This document shows positions 43,645-51,881 of a stretch of DNA of 64,000 nucleotides, piece after piece. The stretch lies in the NCBI GenBank assembly GCA_002412925.1, contig DHVZ01000050.1:23380-87379 (forward strand). Direction: 5' to 3'. The position numbers and the translations under genes are program-made. The notes under the pieces are model-generated. The model was not told the DNA's origin, made no database searches, and saw nothing but the letters and a program-made list of their open reading frames with translations. Positions within the stretch are counted from its first letter, which is position 1; each line of letters starts with the position of its first letter. The stretch comes from Anaerolineales bacterium UBA5195 (lineage in GTDB: Bacteria > Chloroflexota > Anaerolineae > Anaerolineales > Villigracilaceae).

Positions 43645-44808
43645 ATGATCCCTGGTCTCGACGGTTTGCGTGCCGTCGCTTTTATCCTGGTCTTTTTGTG
43701 CCACACCAATTATTTGAGCTTTGGCTGGGTGGGGGTGCTGTTATTCTTTGTCCTTTCCGGCTTCCTGATTACCGGAATCCTGATCGACATGAAGGAAAGC
43801 CTGCCCACAAAAGCTTACTTCATCAAATTTTACGGGCGGCGTTTACTGCGCATCTTTCCCTTGTATTATTTTTACCTGTTCCTGGCCCTGGGTGTGGCAC
43901 TCTTGCTCTATTGGCTCGATATCAAACCACTCCGGATGCTCGAATATTTTCGGCAGGTTCCATACGCCCTCACTTACATGTACGATTTTCTCGCCGCCAC
44001 CACCCGGTATCGAGAATCGGATTTTCTGACCCACTTTTGGTCACTCTCGGTGGAAGAGCAGTTCTACATCTTTTGGCCTTTGTTGATCCTGTTAACTCCC
44101 AAGAAGCACTATAAAAAACTATTCATTGCCGCGATTATCGCCGGGCCAATTTTCCGGGTCATCCTTTCTTACATGTTTGACAACCATGTTTTTTATTTCC
44201 TGAGAGACAGCGCGGCAGATGGGATTTATGCCCTGCCTTTTTCACATGTTGACGCCTTCGGATTGGGAGCTTTTATCTCGCAGTACCGCCTCCCCAAGGC
44301 GCGGCAACAATTCTGGGTTTTGCTGGCGGCCATCCCCATCATTGGATTTGCGACACAATATCTCGCCACCGGCGATTTTGGATTAATGAAAGGGCTTGGT
44401 TTCTCCCATCCGATCGGCGATGGCTACAAACAGATCTGGGGCTACAGCCTGCTGAACTATTTTTTTGCGGTGACGATTTATGCGGTTGCCCGGGAGGGGC
44501 TTTTTAACCGCTTCCTGGAACTGGGCTGGATGAAATACCTGGGAAAAATTTCCTACGGCCTGTACGTTTACCACTACATTCTAATTTTTGTCGCGGGCCG
44601 GAACCAGGACCTGGTTGCCCTGAGTTTCGAGCAGGCCCAATTCGTGACGGCCATAGTATCCTTTTTAGCGACCGTTCTGGTGGCTGCACTCAGCTTTAAA
44701 TATATCGAACGTCCGATCCTGGGATTGAAAGACAAATATTTCCCCGCTACCGAAAAACAGCCCGAAATTCCCGGCATAATACCTGCCGAACCGGTTCAAA
44801 CTAACTGA
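43645..44808 (+). CDS. Acyltransferase family 3 membrane protein (OafA-like)
   Basis: From MIPGLDGLRAVAFILVFLCH, with the family's N-terminal R-A and H signature, the 387-residue protein has about 10 membrane segments. FYGRRLLRIFPLYYFYL and SDFLTHFWSLSVEEQFYIFWP are the conserved loops of acyltransferase 3, including the E-E-Q-F-Y motif. These enzymes O-acetylate sugars of polysaccharides or peptidoglycan. I choose this ATG because TTGGAGAA precedes it; the longer ORF reads through an inverted repeat. Its last 13 bases overlap the end of the convergent gene. Confidence 0.9.
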   Translation: MIPGLDGLRAVAFILVFLCHTNYLSFGWVGVLLFFVLSGFLITGILIDMKESLPTKAYFIKFYGRRLLRIFPLYYFYLFLALGVALLLYWLDIKPLRMLEYFRQVPYALTYMYDFLAATTRYRESDFLTHFWSLSVEEQFYIFWPLLILLTPKKHYKKLFIAAIIAGPIFRVILSYMFDNHVFYFLRDSAADGIYALPFSHVDAFGLGAFISQYRLPKARQQFWVLLAAIPIIGFATQYLATGDFGLMKGLGFSHPIGDGYKQIWGYSLLNYFFAVTIYAVAREGLFNRFLELGWMKYLGKISYGLYVYHYILIFVAGRNQDLVALSFEQAQFVTAIVSFLATVLVAALSFKYIERPILGLKDKYFPATEKQPEIPGIIPAEPVQTN

Positions 44809-45632
44809 TTGGTCTGGGCTTCATCTGTTGCGCGGATCTTCTTCAGCGCTTCCAGCGGATCACCGCCGCGCCAGGCGGTCAACCCGTGCAGGAACAGGCC
44901 GATCTGAGAAAACCCGAACCAGAGCAGGAAAACCGTTAGGAGGCTGGCGGCGCTGTTTGCCCAACCGGGCAGGGAACTGAGCAAGGAGGCCACCTGGGCC
45001 CGCCAGCCCGTGATTTTTTGATCATAGGCCGTCACCATTGCCAGGAAATCCTGGATGTTCCGCTTCGTCTCGGTTAAATCACCACCCATCAAGTATGAAG
45101 CGTCCTCGAGAAACGTGGACGCTTTTTGGGCCAGGTCTTGCACCCGTGCGATCTCGGCGTCGGTTGAATTGGCCACCCCGATCAGGTTCGCCAGCATTTC
45201 GTCACCCGGCAGGTTAAATTCGATAAAAGGGATGGCGTTGATTTGTTCCAACGAGGCGCGCAAATCCACCAGTGCGCTTTTGACCTGGTCGATTCTGGCC
45301 CTGGAGGCTTTCAAAGCGGGGAGCAGTTGTACATCCAGCGTGCCGTTCACTTCCCCAAATAAGAGTTTTGCCTGGGCAAGCTCATCTTTCAGCGCCGCGA
45401 GGGTTTTCTCGGCCGATTCGACGATGCGCAGGGTGCGTTCCAGTTCCAGTTTCGCATTCTGGAGCGCCGTTTGGGCCTGGGCCAGTTCGCTGTCAACTTC
45501 CTTGAGTTGGGTCATGGCCTGGTTGGTGAGCGGGGTTTTGTTTATCCAGAGCGCGGCAAGCCCGGCGATACTCAAAACTAACAGGACCAAACTGAGACCC
45601 ATCAAGACTCCAGAAATGATTTTGCGTGCCAT
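44796..45632 (-). CDS. Coiled-coil membrane protein
   Basis: The 278-residue protein has a membrane segment at each end (about 7-30 and 225-250). Between them lies a long coiled coil (about 38-110; LKEVDSELAQAQTALQNAK) and a helical region with DLTETKRNIQDFL. Both ends are probably in the cytoplasm or envelope, with the coil outside. I do not recognise a family. The ribosome-binding site is GGAAGGAT. It ends overlapping the acyltransferase, and the TIR-FGE gene ends 50 bases upstream of its start. Confidence 0.7.
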   Translation of the reverse strand: MARKIISGVLMGLSLVLLVLSIAGLAALWINKTPLTNQAMTQLKEVDSELAQAQTALQNAKLELERTLRIVESAEKTLAALKDELAQAKLLFGEVNGTLDVQLLPALKASRARIDQVKSALVDLRASLEQINAIPFIEFNLPGDEMLANLIGVANSTDAEIARVQDLAQKASTFLEDASYLMGGDLTETKRNIQDFLAMVTAYDQKITGWRAQVASLLSSLPGWANSAASLLTVFLLWFGFSQIGLFLHGLTAWRGGDPLEALKKIRATDEAQTNQLV

Positions 45633-45682
45633 AGCATATCCTTCCTAAAAATTGCTTTTGCGCCTCTGAAAAACAACCATCC

Positions 45683-47095
45683 TTAGGGTTTGAGACCTGC
45701 AGCGCAGCGCAAGCCAAAGCCGCTGCCGACATCGGCGGGATTAGTCCAGCCGCGGTTGGAAGTCCGGATGGTGTAGTCGTTGTAATAGAATGAGCCGCCG
45801 CGTAAGACCTTATCCTTTCCGTTGGACGGCCCGGGTGGGTTGACTGCCTGATTTCCCAAAGAGACATAGTAGTTCTCCTGAAACCAGTCCGCGACCCATT
45901 CCCAGACATTCCCAGATAGATCATAAGCGCCATAAAAACTCTTGCCGCTCTCGTAGCTTCCCACAGCGGTGGTATCACCCATAAAGAGATTGTAATTGGC
46001 GCGTGTTTTGTCAACCCCGGCGCCCCAGGGGAAAAGACGCTTATCGGTGCCGCGGGCGGCTTTCTCCCACTCGGCCTCGGTGGGCAGGCGCGCGCCGCGC
46101 CAGGCGCAGTATTTCCGGGCCATTTCCCAACTGACATAGACAACGGGGTAATGATCAAATTGGTCACTGTCATAATAATCCGGCCGCGTGAAGGAGGTAG
46201 CCTGCAAGGGAGCCTGGCAGCCATCTGCGAGGACACAATTCCGGTAGTGGGCATTGGTGACTTCGAACTTATCGATGTAAAAAGTGTCCAGGAAAACTTC
46301 ATGGACTGGTCTTTCGTTCAGGTCGCCGTTTTCGCTGCCCATTGTGAATTTTCCCTCCGGGACCAGTACCATTGAGACTCCCTGCGCATCGACAATTTCT
46401 GTTGGGAGTGGAGTCGGTGTTGGGCTGGGAATGGCTGTGGGAGTCTGGCTCGGTTCCGGGCTGGTGGGGATGGCAGGCTTTGCTGGAGCCAAGGTCTCTG
46501 TTGGGCTGGAGGTTGCTGTGGGAGCTGGAGAAAATAGTTTCGGCGCGCCCCAAATGCCCGCGATAAGCAAGAGCGCTATCCCGCCGATGGTGGCTGCGAG
46601 GATGATGAGTTGTTTCTGATTGGCGGTGAGAACCGGGGGAATGGCAGCTTTCCCAGCGCCGGGTTTGGGCGCGGATGGCTCAGGGCCAGTTTCCAGTACC
46701 GGGAGGTGACCGGAACGGCGGGGTGAGATGCCCGCCAGTTGCTGGTAAAATTTTTCAGAGGGCAGAATCCCGCCGCGCACATCCACATACTGCGTGCTTT
46801 CCACCGACAACCAGGTTTCGTCTCCTTCGAGCAGCAGCGGGAAAATCGGCTTGTTCTTGCGCTTGGCGCGGCTCAATTCACTCTGCACCCATTCGGAGGC
46901 CAGGGAATTGGGCGTCATCAGCACAATAAAAGCCTCACAGGTATCCAGGTGTTCCTGCAATTCGAGCGGCCATTGCGAACCATAATCCAGGCGCTCGTCG
47001 ACCCAGGGACTGAAGCCTGCCTGCTCCAGGGCCTTGACCAGCCTCTGGGCATAGCCCGTATCTTTGTGGCTGTAACTGATAAAAATGTGTCCCAT
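45683..47095 (-). CDS. TIR domain - transmembrane - formylglycine-generating-enzyme-like protein
   Basis: Residues 1-115 form a TIR domain: HIFISYSHKDTGYAQRLVKA, and NSLASEWVQSELSRAK, where the Glu is the candidate NADase residue. A membrane helix (about 160-183) and Pro/Thr-rich linker (about 190-235) lead to an FGE-sulfatase-like domain (about 236-470): MVLVPEGKFTMGSENGD, LPTEAEWEKAARG, FPWGA, NVWEWVADWF and VLRGGSF. FGE-like domains outside the true enzyme often bind ligands or carry protein-oxidation activity; here the domain is outside the cell. Start is the ATG after GGGAG. The pairing of a cytoplasmic TIR with an extracytoplasmic FGE domain suggests signal transduction. Confidence 0.85.
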   Translation of the reverse strand: MGHIFISYSHKDTGYAQRLVKALEQAGFSPWVDERLDYGSQWPLELQEHLDTCEAFIVLMTPNSLASEWVQSELSRAKRKNKPIFPLLLEGDETWLSVESTQYVDVRGGILPSEKFYQQLAGISPRRSGHLPVLETGPEPSAPKPGAGKAAIPPVLTANQKQLIILAATIGGIALLLIAGIWGAPKLFSPAPTATSSPTETLAPAKPAIPTSPEPSQTPTAIPSPTPTPLPTEIVDAQGVSMVLVPEGKFTMGSENGDLNERPVHEVFLDTFYIDKFEVTNAHYRNCVLADGCQAPLQATSFTRPDYYDSDQFDHYPVVYVSWEMARKYCAWRGARLPTEAEWEKAARGTDKRLFPWGAGVDKTRANYNLFMGDTTAVGSYESGKSFYGAYDLSGNVWEWVADWFQENYYVSLGNQAVNPPGPSNGKDKVLRGGSFYYNDYTIRTSNRGWTNPADVGSGFGLRCAAGLKP

Positions 47096-47140
47096 ACCCG
47101 GCTCCCGTGAATGCCTTCAGGAAAAAACCAACCGCAATAA

Positions 47141-47155
47141 AAAATTATACGTCAG
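47141..47155 (-). promoter_or_regulatory. Promoter element AAAATTATACGTCAG for the TIR-FGE gene
   Basis: Identical to 43374-43388. The -10 TATAAT (47144-47149) lies about 50 bases before the start. Confidence 0.5.
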
Positions 47156-47219
47156 ATTGTTCGTTCATGCGCAGGAACGCCCCCGAAAAGTCTCACTTTA
47201 CAGACTCTTTCTGCCCCAA

Positions 47220-47225
47220 TACAAT
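47220..47225 (+). promoter_or_regulatory. -10 box (TACAAT) for the flavoprotein gene
   Basis: TACAAT, six bases, then ATG at 47232. Predicted leaderless. Confidence 0.4.
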
Positions 47226-47231
47226 CAGGTC

Positions 47232-48416
47232 ATGGACAAAGACATCCTGATCATCGGCGGCGGGCCGGCGGGCTTATCAACGGCTCTTCACCTGCAAAAA
47301 ATTGCCCCCGAACTGACGCCCCGGATCCTGATCCTTGAAAAAGCGCATTACCCCCGTCCCAAGCTGTGCGGCGGCGGGCTGGTGGCGGATGCTGAAATCC
47401 TGCTGCAGGGGCTTGGCCTGGAGGTGGGCGAAATCCCGCATGTGGATGCAGACACAGCGCATTTCAATTTTTCCGGGAAAGGTCTGACCCTCCGGCTTCC
47501 CGGAACGCATACCCTGCGGATCATCCGCCGGGACGAGTTTGATGCCTGGCTGGCGGACCAGGCCAGGGCAAGGGGGCTCGAGATTCGGGAAGGAGTCAGC
47601 GTTACAGGGCTGCGCCCTGGTTCAGAGGGTGTCGCCGTCGAAACTGAGGCGGGCGATTTTCATGCGCAGATCGTCATCGGCGCGGATGGCTCGAACGGCG
47701 TAGTCCGCCGCTGTGTTTTGCCGAATGTGCCCGTCAATACCGCGCGAACGCTGGAAGTGCTGAGCCCCCTCCGACCTTCGGCCACCTCCCCCAAATTCCG
47801 CAAAGTTCAGCGGAATTTGGGGGAGGGCAGGGTGGGGGGCGCTTTTTTCGACTTCTCCCCCGTCCCAAAGGACATTACCGGGTATCTCTGGGATTTCCCA
47901 ACCCTGGTTAACGGTCAGCCCATGCGCTGCCGGGGGGTTTATGACGCCAAACTTTTGGCTCAGGGTGGCAAGCGCCCGCCGCTCAAAGAGACGCTGGCCG
48001 CCGAGATGGCGCGTTTTGGTTTTGACCTGGAAGACTACGAGTTGAAGGGACACCCCATCCGCTGGTTCGACCCGTTTGCCCAGATGTCGGTGCCGCGCGT
48101 GCTGCTGGTTGGCGATGCCGTTGGCGCGGACCCGCTCTTTGGCGAGGGGATCAGCTTTGCCCTGGGGTATGGCAAACTGGCCGCCACAGAATTGGCAGAA
48201 GCCTTCCACCGGGCGGATTTCAGTTTGACGGGCTACCGCCAGCGGGTCTTACTCAGCCCGCTGGGGCAAGCGCTCTGTGCGCGCTGGTTTATCAGTTTTA
48301 TCGTTTATTCCCTCAAGTGGAAATGGTTCCAGATTTTGCTCTGGCGCTTCCTTAAACCCCTGGTAAGGCTTGTCGCCTGGTTGTTTGTGTTGAATTGGGC
48401 CAGGCGCATGAAATAA
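47232..48416 (+). CDS. Geranylgeranyl-reductase-family flavoprotein
   Basis: From MDKDILIIGGGPAGLSTALH, a clear FAD Rossmann motif, the 394-residue protein has KLCGGGLVADA, the second family signature; IIGADGSNGVVRR; and a late FAD motif VPRVLLVGDAVGADPLFGEGI. This is the ChlP/BchP/geranylgeranyl reductase family, which saturates isoprenoid chains of chlorophyll, quinones or lipids. No photosynthesis genes are nearby, so a quinone or lipid substrate is more likely. Residues about 178-204 are encoded by a palindromic repeat that keeps the frame. The longer ORF upstream is not used. Confidence 0.85.
   Translation: MDKDILIIGGGPAGLSTALHLQKIAPELTPRILILEKAHYPRPKLCGGGLVADAEILLQGLGLEVGEIPHVDADTAHFNFSGKGLTLRLPGTHTLRIIRRDEFDAWLADQARARGLEIREGVSVTGLRPGSEGVAVETEAGDFHAQIVIGADGSNGVVRRCVLPNVPVNTARTLEVLSPLRPSATSPKFRKVQRNLGEGRVGGAFFDFSPVPKDITGYLWDFPTLVNGQPMRCRGVYDAKLLAQGGKRPPLKETLAAEMARFGFDLEDYELKGHPIRWFDPFAQMSVPRVLLVGDAVGADPLFGEGISFALGYGKLAATELAEAFHRADFSLTGYRQRVLLSPLGQALCARWFISFIVYSLKWKWFQILLWRFLKPLVRLVAWLFVLNWARRMK
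47766..47843. repeat. CCTCCCCC-type palindromic repeat inside a coding region
   Basis: CCTCCCCCAAATTCCG (47785-47800) pairs perfectly with CGGAATTTGGGGGAGG (47811-47826). Outer CCCCCTCCGACC and GGGTGGGGGG strands add to the fold. The signature GGGAGGGCAGGGTG is shared with 1706-1780. Translated, it adds about 26 residues rich in Pro, Arg and Gly. Confidence 0.75.
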
Positions 48417-48468
48417 GTTGGGGCAGGTCTGCCCGCACCGCAGGCACGCGTGAGACCTGCCCCAACTT
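48415..48468. terminator. Bidirectional terminator-like hairpin
   Basis: AAGTTGGGGCAGGTCT (48415-48430) pairs perfectly with AGACCTGCCCCAACTT (48453-48468) between convergent genes; the loop can pair further. There is no U-tract, so it may be a repeat element. Confidence 0.65.
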
Positions 48469-48471
48469 GCT

Positions 48472-50376
48472 TTAGAACACCACGTACTGCTTCAAAAACT
48501 TTTCCAGGCTCTCGTAGAAATCGACAATATTCTCGGTCTGGCGGAAGCCGTGCCCTTCGCCCTCGTACAGCTTGTAAATATGCGGAACGTGGTTGGCGCG
48601 CAGGGCGGCAACGATTGCTTCGGAGTGTTCGGGCGGCACGACCTTGTCGTCTGCACCCTGGAAGACCGCCACCGGGTCCTTGATCTGGTCGGCGTGAAAG
48701 ACCGGCGACCAGGCCTTGTAACGTTCAGCGGCTTCGGGCAGTTTACCCACCAGCGAGTCGTTGTAATGTTCCTCGAACTTGTGCGTGCCGATGATAATGT
48801 CAAACAGGTTGGCCACGCCAAACAGGTTGACCCCCGCCTTGAAGACGCCGGGGAAATGGATCAACGCGTTCAGCACCGTATACCCGCCGGACGAGCCGCC
48901 CATGATCACCATCCGCTGGGGGTCGGCCAGTCCCTGCGCCGCCAGCGCCCCGGCGGCACCCGCCGCGTCTTCGGTATCGAGCAGGCCCCATTTTTCACGC
49001 AGCATTTGCATATATTTGCGCCCATAACCGCTCGAGCCGCGATAATTCACTTCCAAAAAGCCGTAACCGCGCGTGGCGAAATAGGCCGCTTCTGAGTTGT
49101 AGCTGGCGACCTTGGCCGAAGTCGGTCCGCCGTGGATGTTGACGATCGCGGGCGGCAGGCCCTCGCTGGTGTGCGTGCGGCTGGTGGGCGGATAAAACAA
49201 GCCATGCACAAGCGTGCCGTCTGGCGCGGGCCAGGAGATCGGGCGCGGCTCGGGCAGGTCATCGGGATGGAGGGCCTCGCCGGAGGAACGCCGTTCGATG
49301 CGCTGCCGGCTGTTTTCAAATGTGACCAGGCGGGGCGTGATTTTGGCGGACGAAGCGATCAGCGCCAACTGATCATCGACCGGCGAGGCGGCGAGCTGGC
49401 TGACCCAGGTATACGGGGACAAATCCAATGGGCGCGACTCCCCGGAAGCGACCTCCACCGCCCAGAGCGTGCGCCAACCCACCTCGTTTTTCAGATAAAA
49501 AATCCGGGTGGAATCCGCGCTCCAGGCAAAGAGCCGCAGCCCCTGAACCCAGGCCGGTTCCAGCAGCGCGGCGTCTTTAACGAGAGTCCGCTTTTCGCCG
49601 GTGGAAAGGTCGAGGATGTAGAGCCTGTCCCACTCCCCCTCGCTTGCCCCCGCCTGTCCCACGTTCTTTGTGGGGCCGAACTGCGCGGGGTGTGCAAGGA
49701 AGGCCAAAAAGCGGCCATCCGCCGAAAACTCGGGTTGGAAGACCGGGACATCGACATCCCCGAAAACCTGCTTCACGTCTGCCAGTTCCGCGCCGTTTAA
49801 ACGGGCAGTCATCAGCCGGCAGCCATCCCACGGCATCTGCGGGTGATCCCACTCGACCCAGGCGATCTGCCCGCTGTCAGGATGCCAGGCAGGCTGCATG
49901 TAGAAATCCGCGCCGCTGGCGAGCTTGACCGGCCAGTTTTTGCCTTCGCTATCGATCAGGGCCAGGCAGTCTGCGCCCTCGTAGGTGTGGATGAACAGGA
50001 TTTGGCTGCCATCCGGCGAGATGACCGGGGCGGCGCAATCGCCAAATTCGGGCGTGATCGGGCGCGGCAGGCCGCTTTCGAGCGAAACGCGATAGAGCCG
50101 CCCGCCGCTGGCAAAGACCGCAAACCCGTTGCGGACGGTGAAGTCCCCGCCGCCATAGCCGATCCCGCCGCCGATTTTTAACCCGCCAGAGATGTCGCGC
50201 GCGGCGTCCGGACCATTTTTGAGCATCAGCGCGGTCTTGCCGCTCAGAGCTTCGAGCCAGAGCAGGCTGCCATCGCTGTCGAATTGGGCATCTTCAAGAC
50301 GCAGCCTGGCCCCGAGCATGGCCGGGGAAATCGGCGAGGGCCAGAGTCCAAAGGGGAGTTTTTGTTTGGTGGTCAT
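48472..50376 (-). CDS. S9-family serine peptidase (acylaminoacyl/prolyl oligopeptidase type)
   Basis: The N-terminal 370 residues form a beta-propeller (PVISPDGSQILFIHTY, HPDSGQIAWVEW, FSADGRFLAFLAHP). The C-terminal alpha/beta hydrolase (about 390-634) has the nucleophile in MGGSSGGYTVLN (Ser near 493), the acid in VFQGADDKVVPPEHS and the histidine in EGEGHGFRQTENI. It cleaves short peptides, probably in the cytoplasm, as no signal peptide is seen. Its ATG overlaps the DinB stop (ATGA). It is the last gene of the trxA-DinB-peptidase operon. Confidence 0.93.
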   Translation of the reverse strand: MTTKQKLPFGLWPSPISPAMLGARLRLEDAQFDSDGSLLWLEALSGKTALMLKNGPDAARDISGGLKIGGGIGYGGGDFTVRNGFAVFASGGRLYRVSLESGLPRPITPEFGDCAAPVISPDGSQILFIHTYEGADCLALIDSEGKNWPVKLASGADFYMQPAWHPDSGQIAWVEWDHPQMPWDGCRLMTARLNGAELADVKQVFGDVDVPVFQPEFSADGRFLAFLAHPAQFGPTKNVGQAGASEGEWDRLYILDLSTGEKRTLVKDAALLEPAWVQGLRLFAWSADSTRIFYLKNEVGWRTLWAVEVASGESRPLDLSPYTWVSQLAASPVDDQLALIASSAKITPRLVTFENSRQRIERRSSGEALHPDDLPEPRPISWPAPDGTLVHGLFYPPTSRTHTSEGLPPAIVNIHGGPTSAKVASYNSEAAYFATRGYGFLEVNYRGSSGYGRKYMQMLREKWGLLDTEDAAGAAGALAAQGLADPQRMVIMGGSSGGYTVLNALIHFPGVFKAGVNLFGVANLFDIIIGTHKFEEHYNDSLVGKLPEAAERYKAWSPVFHADQIKDPVAVFQGADDKVVPPEHSEAIVAALRANHVPHIYKLYEGEGHGFRQTENIVDFYESLEKFLKQYVVF

Positions 50377-50888
50377 TGACTGCCTTTTTCACGGAAATAC
50401 AGGATCAGGTCAAGATCGCCGGGGGAATGGTTGAAATCGGTCAGCATGGCGGCGGCTTCGGCGCGGTGCTGGGTGCCGTGGTTGACAACGTGGGTCAGGA
50501 TTTCCCCGAGCTTATTTTTGTAGGCCAGACCCTGGTCAGCGGTCTTGGAACTTTTGTACTCAATCACCTTCTGCACGTCCGCATCGCTCAAGCCTTGCAA
50601 ATCAGCACGCATCAACGCTTCTTCAGCTTTCCAGGCTTCGTACAAAACCTGGGGCGTCGGGAAGTCGGTTTCGACCGGGATGCCGGCGGGCATGGGGTCG
50701 CCCCGCAAACGCTGCCGCCAGATCATCACGGAACGCAGAATATGCACCAGCGTCCCGCGCAGGCTGCCATAACTGGAGTTGTTGGGCGCGGTAAATTGTT
50801 CGGGGGTGACCTCCAGCAGGACGCGCATGATCCGCGCGCTGGCCCAGTCGTTGTACTCGAATAAGGTGCGCAGGTCGTTGGCGTTCAT
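50373..50888 (-). CDS. DinB-family protein
   Basis: This four-helix protein of 171 residues has the histidines expected of the DinB/YfiT metal site: His in TLVHILRSV, and NHGTQHRAEAAAML near residue 138. Family members use metal to carry out thiol or other transferase reactions, mostly undefined. Both flanking genes overlap it by four bases, so it is translationally coupled to thioredoxin upstream and the peptidase downstream; a thiol-linked role would fit thioredoxin, but this is inference. Confidence 0.88.
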   Translation of the reverse strand: MNANDLRTLFEYNDWASARIMRVLLEVTPEQFTAPNNSSYGSLRGTLVHILRSVMIWRQRLRGDPMPAGIPVETDFPTPQVLYEAWKAEEALMRADLQGLSDADVQKVIEYKSSKTADQGLAYKNKLGEILTHVVNHGTQHRAEAAAMLTDFNHSPGDLDLILYFREKGSQ

Positions 50889-51214
50889 GGGTAGAGGTGT
50901 GGGCCCATTTTGCTGACCAGCTTGTCCTTGGGCTGGTAACCGGTGACGCGCTCGGCCACCTGCCCGCCTTTGAACAGCATGATCGTGGGGATACCCATAA
51001 TGCCATACTTCATCAACACGTCCGGATTCTGGTCGGCATCACACTTGACGATTTTGGCCTTGCCCTGCCATTCGATCTGTAATTGCTCGATAATCGGCGC
51101 GACCATCTTGCATGGCCCGCACCAGACTGCGGTGAAATCGACCAGCACGGGCAGGGTCGAATCGAGGACTTCGCTTTTGAAATTTGCTTCGGAAACATAA
51201 GGAACTTCAGCCAT
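50885..51214 (-). CDS. trxA: Thioredoxin
   Basis: The 109-residue protein has the active site VWCGPCKMVAPII (about residues 29-41) and the cis-proline loop GIMGIPTIMLF. It reduces cytoplasmic disulfides. AGGAGG precedes the ATG. It heads an operon with DinB and S9-peptidase genes. The upstream 137 bases to the tRNA contain only the tRNA promoter facing away. Confidence 0.96.
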   Translation of the reverse strand: MAEVPYVSEANFKSEVLDSTLPVLVDFTAVWCGPCKMVAPIIEQLQIEWQGKAKIVKCDADQNPDVLMKYGIMGIPTIMLFKGGQVAERVTGYQPKDKLVSKMGPHLYP

Positions 51215-51306
51215 AGATAAGCCTCCTGTTTTTCTGCAATCTTATCACGTCCGTGAGAGAGGCGCGTAAGAATTTAAGACAGATGAAATCCAAAGTCATC
51301 ACCTAA

Positions 51307-51335
51307 TTGACGCACCGGGGGGTTGGTGATAAAAT
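51307..51335 (+). promoter_or_regulatory. Promoter of the tRNA-Lys gene
   Basis: TTGACG (51307-51312), a 17-base spacer, and TAAAAT (51330-51335): a near-consensus sigma-70-type promoter 16 bases before the tRNA. Confidence 0.75.
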
Positions 51336-51351
51336 CCACCTTCGCAAGTCT

Positions 51352-51423
51352 GGGCGCGTAGCTCAATGGCAGAGCAGTGGCCTTTTAAGCCATTTGTTGA
51401 GAGTTCGAGCCTCTCCGCGCTCA
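51352..51423 (+). tRNA. tRNA-Lys (anticodon TTT)
   Basis: A full cloverleaf folds: acceptor GGGCGCG with CGCGCTC, D-arm GCTC/GAGC, anticodon arm GTGGC-CTTTTAA-GCCAT with anticodon TTT, variable TTGTT, T-arm GAGAG-TTCGAGC-CTCTC. The discriminator is A; the 3' CCA is not encoded. A terminator follows immediately. Confidence 0.95.
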
Positions 51424-51424
51424 C

Positions 51425-51449
51425 AAAAATCCCTTCACGGGGATTTTTT
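51425..51449 (+). terminator. Terminator of tRNA-Lys
   Basis: AAAATCCC pairs with GGGATTTT around a six-base loop, followed by T-rich DNA. Confidence 0.85.
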
Positions 51450-51497
51450 GTTTAATTTCCCCGGTTGACAGGTGTATACTATTTTCAGGTGACCGCG

Positions 51498-51881
51498 ATG
51501 CTCTCAATGCGTGAAGTCGAAAGGATCCTTGAACACGTTTCCCCTGAACTGCGGGAGATCATCCTGGAGTTGAGAAATCTCGTGGCCTCCGTTGCGCCGG
51601 AAGCCACTGAAGAATTCCGCAACAAAGGCTTCATCATCTACGATGCCCGGCGCGGCGGCCCCGTCAGCGCGGGAATTTGCCAGATTTTGATCATCCGTGA
51701 CCACGTTGTACTGGCCTTCATCCACGGAGCTTTCCTGCCCGATCCTAAAAAACTGCTCGAAGGCGGGAGCCGGTACAAGAAATTCGTGCGGGTTTCAAGC
51801 TATGAAGATGCCCCTTGGGAGGCTTTGAAGGATTTGATCGAGGCATCTTTCCACTTTAACCCATATTCGTTGTCAAATTAA
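51498..51881 (+). CDS. DUF1801-type protein
   Basis: From the ATG at 51498 the 127-residue protein has LSMREVERILEHVSPELREIIL and VVLAFIHGAFLPDPKKLLEG, with YKKFVRVSSYEDAPWEALKDLIEA at the end: the YdhG/DUF1801 layout, whose function is unknown. AGGTGA precedes the ATG. G+C content here is high (37 of 60 in the line at 51541), so it belongs to the host background and not to the AT-rich gene that follows. Confidence 0.78.
   Translation: MLSMREVERILEHVSPELREIILELRNLVASVAPEATEEFRNKGFIIYDARRGGPVSAGICQILIIRDHVVLAFIHGAFLPDPKKLLEGGSRYKKFVRVSSYEDAPWEALKDLIEASFHFNPYSLSN

Noticed and set aside
45683..47095. True sulfatase-activating enzyme
   Set aside because: No sulfatase gene is near, and the fusion to TIR through a membrane helix suggests another role; the catalytic cysteines were not clearly seen.
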